Positions 21,107-25,428 of a stretch of 25,428 nt of DNA are shown piece after piece; within the stretch, counting starts at the first letter, position 1, and each line of letters starts with the position of its first letter. The stretch comes from an uncultured bacterium. Lineage in GTDB: Bacteria > Patescibacteriota > Minisyncoccia > Phycocordibacterales > CAIZLB01. A program made the position numbers and the translations under genes. The stretch covers positions 1 through 25,428 of the forward strand of contig CAIPFZ010000019.1 in assembly GCA_903864515.1 (NCBI GenBank), in the 5' to 3' direction. A model generated the notes under the pieces. The model saw only the letters and a program-made list of their open reading frames with translations, was not told where the DNA came from and made no database searches.

Positions 21107-22918
21107 TTAGGCCGTCTCTTTTGTTAAGTTGTTTAGCTGAGCATTGTATATTCTAGCGTAGTGTCCATCCTTTTCCATTAATTCATTATGGTTTCCGCTC
21201 TCTGCAATTCCTCCATTTTCTATTAATATCACTCTGTCTGCTTTTTTAATTGTTGCCATATCATGACTAATATAAAGAACGGAGATGGTTCTTGGAAGTT
21301 TCTCCAACTCTTCAAATATCTCAATTTCTGACTCGGCGTCAATTGCAGCAGTTGGCTCGTCTAGGATCATGAGAGAACAGTCCTTGTAAAAAGTTCTAGC
21401 GAGCGCCATTTTTTGCATCTGTCCTGTTGAAAGAGATTCTCCTCCATAGATTTTTCCAATGACAGAATCGTATTTATCTTTCCATTTTTTAATAAATACA
21501 TCCGCTCCACTTTTCTTAATACTTTCCATGAACTTTTTATTATCAACTTTATCGGTTCGAGCATAGTTGCTTACCATTATAGAATCCTTAACTGTTGACG
21601 AATTATATACATTATATAATTGCATTAATGCTGAAACGTGAACCCACCAGTCCTCAGGGGTAATATTCTTTAAGTCAATTCCATTTATAGTTATCTTACC
21701 TGAAGTTGGATCAAAAATTCTAAGTAGTAATTTAACGATTGTAGATTTTCCAGCTCCGTTAACTCCGACAAGCCCTATCCTCTCTCCCGATTTAATGGTA
21801 AATGACAAATTTCTTAAAATATATTTACTTGTCTCTGGATATTTAAAGGACACATTATCAAACACAATTTCAGGAGCGATAGAAAAGTCTTTGACAGTTA
21901 ACTTAACAGGATTTTTGGTTCTTATTAATGGCTTGATTTCCAGGTAATCAATAATCTCGTCAACCAAAGTTATATTCTCTTCTTGATAAGCAATACCGAC
22001 GAATAAATCTGAAATTGAGTTAGAGAATCTTTCTATAGTTTGAATATAGAACAAAAACGCACCAATTAATATTACACCTGATGTAATATTGTTAATTAAT
22101 ATAAAGATTATACCTATAAAACTAAGAATGTTTAGAAACTCCACAAAGAAGTATTTTTTGTAACGACTTCTTTCATTTATAATCAATTCTGATGTTGTTT
22201 TTTCTGAAAGATCATAGACTTGATCTTTGAAGAAATTAACAGCGCCAAACCTCTTAATTTCAGTTAGTGAAGATTCACTGGTTATCATTCCCCTGTGTTG
22301 ATAGTATCGTCTTCTTACAACACCAGCCCCATCAGACCAAATACTCCAGCTTTTTTTACCATATTTCTTCTCAATTAGTATTTGTGGAATAATTGATACC
22401 AAAGACAGTATGAAAATTCTCCAATCCAATAGTAGGATAATAACAGACGATGTCAGTACCGATGCAATTGGTGAAATTATATTAATAAAATAGAGCATGA
22501 CCTGACTAATAGGACTAGTGCCATTTCTAAATGCTCTTTGAACAAGATTCTGAAAGTCTTTACTCTCCATTACACCAGAGTCCAAACTTATAGTATGCTC
22601 AATATAAACCTTTTCTAATGATTGCTGTATTCTATATCTCCAGACTGTATTGAGATACTGCTTCAAACTACTCACCAAGCTTTGCAGTGACTTAATTCCC
22701 GCCCACGCTAGAGCAAATAACGCCACGGTCTCAAGTCCACCCGCTGGATTGTTTGTATAATCAATGAGTTTATTTATAATATCTGACGATATTTTTGATG
22801 ACAGGAAAGGAATTTGCGATGTAGCTAAAATAAAGAGCGCTAAAAATACAGTTAAATACGGATTGAATCTTAGGAAATTCTTAAACGTGAATTTAAAAAC
22901 CTTTAGTGTTTTTTTCAT
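21107..22918 (-). CDS. ABC exporter half-transporter (membrane domain fused to ATPase)
   Basis: A 603-residue ABC exporter of the type that works as a dimer at the inner membrane. The membrane domain (about 1-320) has roughly six hydrophobic segments (20-40, 64-83, 140-165, 166-182, 260-277, 280-297). The ATPase domain follows: Walker A GVNGAGKST (385-393), Q-loop Gln433, signature LSTGQ (496-500, with Thr where Gly is usual), Walker B LMILDEP (516-522), H-loop SHD (551-553). All catalytic residues are present. The substrate, whether lipid, peptide or drug, cannot be inferred from sequence. No Shine-Dalgarno sequence is visible; the leader has a TGGTAAAAT extended -10 near 22962-22970 on the minus strand. 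It heads the operon with grpE. Confidence 0.9.
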   Translation of the reverse strand: MKKTLKVFKFTFKNFLRFNPYLTVFLALFILATSQIPFLSSKISSDIINKLIDYTNNPAGGLETVALFALAWAGIKSLQSLVSSLKQYLNTVWRYRIQQSLEKVYIEHTISLDSGVMESKDFQNLVQRAFRNGTSPISQVMLYFINIISPIASVLTSSVIILLLDWRIFILSLVSIIPQILIEKKYGKKSWSIWSDGAGVVRRRYYQHRGMITSESSLTEIKRFGAVNFFKDQVYDLSEKTTSELIINERSRYKKYFFVEFLNILSFIGIIFILINNITSGVILIGAFLFYIQTIERFSNSISDLFVGIAYQEENITLVDEIIDYLEIKPLIRTKNPVKLTVKDFSIAPEIVFDNVSFKYPETSKYILRNLSFTIKSGERIGLVGVNGAGKSTIVKLLLRIFDPTSGKITINGIDLKNITPEDWWVHVSALMQLYNVYNSSTVKDSIMVSNYARTDKVDNKKFMESIKKSGADVFIKKWKDKYDSVIGKIYGGESLSTGQMQKMALARTFYKDCSLMILDEPTAAIDAESEIEIFEELEKLPRTISVLYISHDMATIKKADRVILIENGGIAESGNHNELMEKDGHYARIYNAQLNNLTKETA

Positions 22919-23049
22919 AAGAAATTTAATTTGATTGATCCAGCAAGATCACCTACTGGGTAATTTTACCAGAATTTAATAATAATTGAAATGAGTTGTA
23001 TGTTCCAGAGTCTTACAGTTACTTTAATTAATATTTAAAAACACAAAAA

Positions 23050-23061
23050 CCCCTTTTGGGG
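23050..23061 (-). terminator. Terminator of the rpoA-rpsI cluster
   Basis: Minus strand CCCC-AAAA-GGGG followed by TTTTTGTGTTTTT. It lies about 126 bases after the rpsI stop. A T tract also lies on the other side, so it may work in both directions. The gap 22919-23187 holds otherwise only an isolated TATAAT near 23110. Confidence 0.75.
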
Positions 23062-23187
23062 ATTCTTGTTTTTTTTGGTTTTTGGAAAGAACTAATTTTG
23101 AACTTTCTATTATACTTTTATGTTTTCTGTATTTCGTATTTTGGAATGAATGTCGGAAACAGAATTGATTTCGCCGAAGTGTTGAGA

Positions 23188-23583
23188 TTAACGCTTTGAC
23201 CACTGTGGAGCCTTTCTCGCTTTCTTCAATCCGAACTTTCTTCTTTCCTTTGCTCTTGGATCTCTTCTTAGAAGCCCTTCACTCTTTAGAACCCCACGAA
23301 GCGCTGGAGTATGCTTCTCAATTGCGCGAGCAATAGCATGTCTTACTGCCTCAGCTTGTCCTGCAATCCCTCCTCCAACTACCTTTACAGTTATTGCAAA
23401 CTTGTGTTCTGCCAAATCAAGTGCAGCGATCGCCTTTCCTTGAAGTGTTGCAGTTTTGAAGTATTCAGCTAGTTCCTTGCCGTTTACTGTTATAGAAGAT
23501 TTTGTAGACTCAGTAATTCTAGCTCTTGCGCTAGCTGTTTTTCTTCTTCCAATTGTCTCTGTATATTTTTTATGTTCACTCAT
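23188..23583 (-). CDS. rpsI: 30S ribosomal protein S9 (uS9)
   Basis: Binds 16S rRNA in the small-subunit head; its C-terminal tail reaches the P-site tRNA. The 131 residues show GRRKTASARARI (12-23), the core VVGGGIAGQAEAVRHAIARA (about 72-91), the LKSEGLLRRDPRAKERRKFG block and the basic tail ending QWSKR, where the last Lys-Arg is the conserved tRNA contact. Length is normal. It follows rplM by 28 bases, as in most bacteria, and is the last gene of the cluster before the terminator at 23050. Confidence 0.97.
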   Translation of the reverse strand: MSEHKKYTETIGRRKTASARARITESTKSSITVNGKELAEYFKTATLQGKAIAALDLAEHKFAITVKVVGGGIAGQAEAVRHAIARAIEKHTPALRGVLKSEGLLRRDPRAKERRKFGLKKARKAPQWSKR

Positions 23584-23611
23584 ATTATTATTTAAATTAC
23601 GATATTGATGT

Positions 23612-23956
23612 TTACTCAGTTACTGTTAAGTGAGTCATCATCTTTGCCTTAAGCTTGTTATCAGGAAGCATTCCATTAACTGCAATTCTAAATACTTCTG
23701 AATATCCCTTATCCTCTATAACCTTTGACATAGTTCTTATTCTTTGTCCTCCAGGATATCCTGAATAGTTCTTGTAGTATTTATCATCCTTTCTTTGGGC
23801 ATTAATATCAGCCTTAGATGTATTGATTATTTCAACTGTAACCTCAGGAATTGAATTCTTTGAATAGTTAACACTATTCTTTCCCATAAGTATTGAAGCA
23901 GCTTCTTGTGCTACTCTTCCTATCTTTTTGTTTTTTGCGTCTATTACGTACTTCAT
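23612..23956 (-). CDS. rplM: 50S ribosomal protein L13 (uL13), short form
   Basis: Early-assembly protein of the large subunit. Recognised by YVIDAKNKKIGRVA (3-16), KDDKYYKNYSGYPGGQRI (56-73) and AVNGMLPDNKLKAKMM (93-108). At 114 residues it is about 28 shorter than the 142-residue E. coli protein: the usual N-terminal 14 or so residues before the WYVVDA segment and about 14 C-terminal residues are missing. The neighbours are intact and no frameshift is seen, so this is a real compact form rather than damage. Extending the frame upstream meets no alternative start before rplQ. It lies 10 bases after rplQ. Confidence 0.95.
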   Translation of the reverse strand: MKYVIDAKNKKIGRVAQEAASILMGKNSVNYSKNSIPEVTVEIINTSKADINAQRKDDKYYKNYSGYPGGQRIRTMSKVIEDKGYSEVFRIAVNGMLPDNKLKAKMMTHLTVTE

Positions 23957-23966
23957 ATATTTATAA

Positions 23967-24323
23967 TTATTTAGAAATTAATTCAATTGCCGCCATTTTA
24001 CTTCCATCTGATGGACGACGATCAAGTTTAATAATTCTTGTATAACCACCGTTAACCTCAAGATACTTTGGAGCAATTATATTTGAAAGCTTGTGTGAAA
24101 TAGTATTGTTAGCCATTCTTGACTCAACTTGTCTTCTTGAGTGAACAGTATTTTGGCGAGCGATAGTTATCAACTCTTCAGCGTATGGGCGCAATTCCTT
24201 TGCCTTAGCTTCTGTTGTAACAATTTTACCATGCAAGAAAAGCTCACGTGCAAGTGAACGTAGCAGTGCTCTGCGTTGGTTTGTCTTTCGACCGAATTTT
24301 CTGTTTGCATTATGATGTCTCAT
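23967..24323 (-). CDS. rplQ: 50S ribosomal protein L17 (bL17)
   Basis: Bacterial large-subunit protein near the exit tunnel. The 118 residues begin MRHHNANRKFGRKTNQRRAL, a nearly diagnostic N-terminus, followed by LLRSLARELFLHGKIVTTEAKAKELRPYAE and the C-terminal GGYTRIIKLDRRPSDGSKMA. Length is typical. It sits 43 bases after rpoA and 10 bases before rplM, the usual order at the end of the alpha operon, here joined to the L13-S9 pair. Confidence 0.98.
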   Translation of the reverse strand: MRHHNANRKFGRKTNQRRALLRSLARELFLHGKIVTTEAKAKELRPYAEELITIARQNTVHSRRQVESRMANNTISHKLSNIIAPKYLEVNGGYTRIIKLDRRPSDGSKMAAIELISK

Positions 24324-24366
24324 GGCTTTACTTTTATTTCTTTAATAATTACTAATTTCTTTAAAC

Positions 24367-25353
24367 TTATTCTTTAAGGTCAAGACCTAGAGAACTAAGA
24401 AGGGTTTTGATTTCTTCTAGTCCTTTGTTTCCTAATCCTTCAATATCAAGAATATCTTTTTCCTTCTTACGAATAAGACCTCCGATAGTTCTGATATTTG
24501 CATTTACAAGAGCATTTGTTGTTCTTTGAGATAGATCGATTGATTCGATACGTGTCTTAAGAGCGTCATCAAGTGCCTCTTTGTCTTCTAGTGTCGCAAC
24601 CTTTGAAGATTCTTCAGCTACCTCCTTCTCCTTACTATGAGCAGCGGCCTCAATTTTATCTTCTTTGAATCCAACAACAGCTCTCAATTGATTGATCATG
24701 ATTTCAATTGACTTCTCAAGTGCATCATGTGGAGTTATTGTTCCATCTGTTTGAATCATAAGAGTTAATCTATTGAAGTCAGTTCTGTCTCCAATACGCA
24801 TTTCCTCTACATCATAGTTAGCAGAAATTATAGGAGAAAAAGCAGCGTCAAGTGCAATCGCACCAATATCTACTCTTTCTTTCTCTATTTCCTCCTTTCT
24901 AACATAACCGATTCCTTGCTCCACCGTTAACTCCATGTCTATCTCTGTATCTTTATGAGTGATTGTGAATAGGTGTAGATCTGGATTTGCAAGAGTTACT
25001 TGACCCGACAATTTAATGTCTCCAGCCTTAACAACATTCTCTCCCCTAACCTTGATTGTAACAACCTGTGGTTCATCTGTTGTAAGAGCAAATCTAACTT
25101 TCTTAAGATTAAGAATGATGTTAATAACATCCTCCTTAACTCCGTCGATTGCAGAAAACTCATGAGCAACACCTGCAATCTTAACTTTTGTGATTGCAGC
25201 ACCAGTAAGGGATGAAAGAATTATACGTCTAAGAGAGTTTCCAAGAGTGTGTCCATAACCAGGGTAAAGACCCTCGATTTCATAAACTCCCTTTGAAGAA
25301 GTCTCTTCTACAATCTTTGGCTTTGATGGTAATACGATATTTGAGTTAGACAT
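24367..25353 (-). CDS. rpoA: RNA polymerase alpha subunit
   Basis: Scaffold for RNA polymerase assembly and contact point for promoters and activators. The 328 residues show the N-terminal dimerisation domain (about 1-235; EGLYPGYGHTLGNSLRRIIL at 23-42 is diagnostic), a charged linker (about 236-260), and the C-terminal helix-hairpin-helix domain (about 265-328; IRTIGGLIRKKEKDILDIEG). The presence of the C-terminal domain means upstream promoter elements could be used. The ATG at 25351-25353 is 23 bases after the rpsD stop. No Shine-Dalgarno sequence is visible. Confidence 0.98.
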   Translation of the reverse strand: MSNSNIVLPSKPKIVEETSSKGVYEIEGLYPGYGHTLGNSLRRIILSSLTGAAITKVKIAGVAHEFSAIDGVKEDVINIILNLKKVRFALTTDEPQVVTIKVRGENVVKAGDIKLSGQVTLANPDLHLFTITHKDTEIDMELTVEQGIGYVRKEEIEKERVDIGAIALDAAFSPIISANYDVEEMRIGDRTDFNRLTLMIQTDGTITPHDALEKSIEIMINQLRAVVGFKEDKIEAAAHSKEKEVAEESSKVATLEDKEALDDALKTRIESIDLSQRTTNALVNANIRTIGGLIRKKEKDILDIEGLGNKGLEEIKTLLSSLGLDLKE

Positions 25354-25376
25354 GGTTGTGTTTTTAAAATTAAATA

Positions 25377-25428
25377 CTATTTTTTATAAAATTCAATCAC
25401 TGTACCAAGGTCAAACAGTAAATCCTGA
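25377..25428 (-). CDS. rpsD: 30S ribosomal protein S4 (uS4), C-terminal fragment at window edge
   Basis: Only the last 16 codons and the TAG stop (25377-25379) are in the window. They read QDLLFDLGTVIEFYKK, which fits the S4 C-terminus (compare the usual LIVELYSK/R ending). The position directly before rpoA and rplQ is the classical place of rpsD, which supports the call. The start and main part lie beyond the window edge. Confidence 0.75.
   Translation of the reverse strand, partial: QDLLFDLGTVIEFYKK

Noticed and set aside
22956..22971. Near-palindrome CTGGGTAATTTTACCAG upstream of the ABC exporter considered as an operator
   Set aside because: The arms are short and interrupted by one extra base, and it can equally be explained by the TGGTAAAAT extended -10; too weak to list as a regulatory dyad.
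23064..23187. A possible small RNA between an isolated TATAAT near 23110 and the terminator at 23050
   Set aside because: No -35, no conserved fold and a predicted length under 60 bases; the stretch is simply AT-rich trailer after rpsI.
1..25428. tRNA, rRNA, CRISPR arrays and insertion sequences
   Set aside because: I looked for cloverleaf-like segments with CCA-type ends, regularly spaced repeats, transposase motifs and terminal inverted repeats, and saw none. Only the 55-bp repeat and the local hairpins are present.

Overview
The window looks like chromosomal DNA of a streamlined, AT-rich bacterium. My best inference is a Patescibacteria (Candidate Phyla Radiation) lineage of Parcubacteria type. 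The reasons are the unusually short ribosomal protein uL13, an archaeal/eukaryote-type prolyl-tRNA synthetase, a secreted Thr/Ser-rich modular protein ending in a peptidoglycan-binding-like domain, near absence of Shine-Dalgarno sequences before housekeeping genes, and many small unrecognised membrane proteins. The taxon is inferred, not proven. No gene needs UGA recoding. All genes but one (11575-14106) lie on the minus strand, so transcription runs from high to low coordinates.

Layout, right to left: the tail of rpsD, rpoA, rplQ, rplM and rpsI (25428-23188) form a ribosomal/RNA polymerase cluster ending in an intrinsic terminator. Next come an ABC exporter, grpE and a small membrane protein, probably one operon (22918-20134), then a membrane protein (19987-19418), dnaK and dnaJ (19316-16136). 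A TPR-like membrane protein (15974-15129) precedes an FMN-binding oxidase-like protein joined to a degenerate response-regulator receiver (15032-14170). The plus-strand surface protein (11575-14106) and a 37-residue basic microprotein (11469-11356) follow. Then come a lipoprotein (11172-10339), a membrane protein (10206-9733), a TRM11-like RNA methyltransferase (9583-8327), four singleton unknown genes (8146-5419), proS, an ABC-F ATPase, hisS and a partial plsC-type acyltransferase. No intergenic stretch exceeds about 300 bases.

The most striking pattern is two contrasting transcript architectures. Housekeeping-type genes (hisS, proS, the methyltransferase and others) have a -10-like box only 6-10 bases before the ATG, so their mRNAs should be leaderless or nearly so. 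Six unrecognised genes (5419-5967, 6183-6941, 7082-7417, 7625-8146, 10339-11172, 15129-15974) instead each appear monocistronic, with a promoter of their own, a leader of roughly 45-95 bases that usually starts with a hairpin, a purine-rich tract before the start codon, visibly higher G+C at least where I counted, and a GC-rich hairpin terminator 30-75 bases after the stop. They sit in three separate gaps between core genes and look like self-contained expression cassettes. This is my main candidate for something undescribed.
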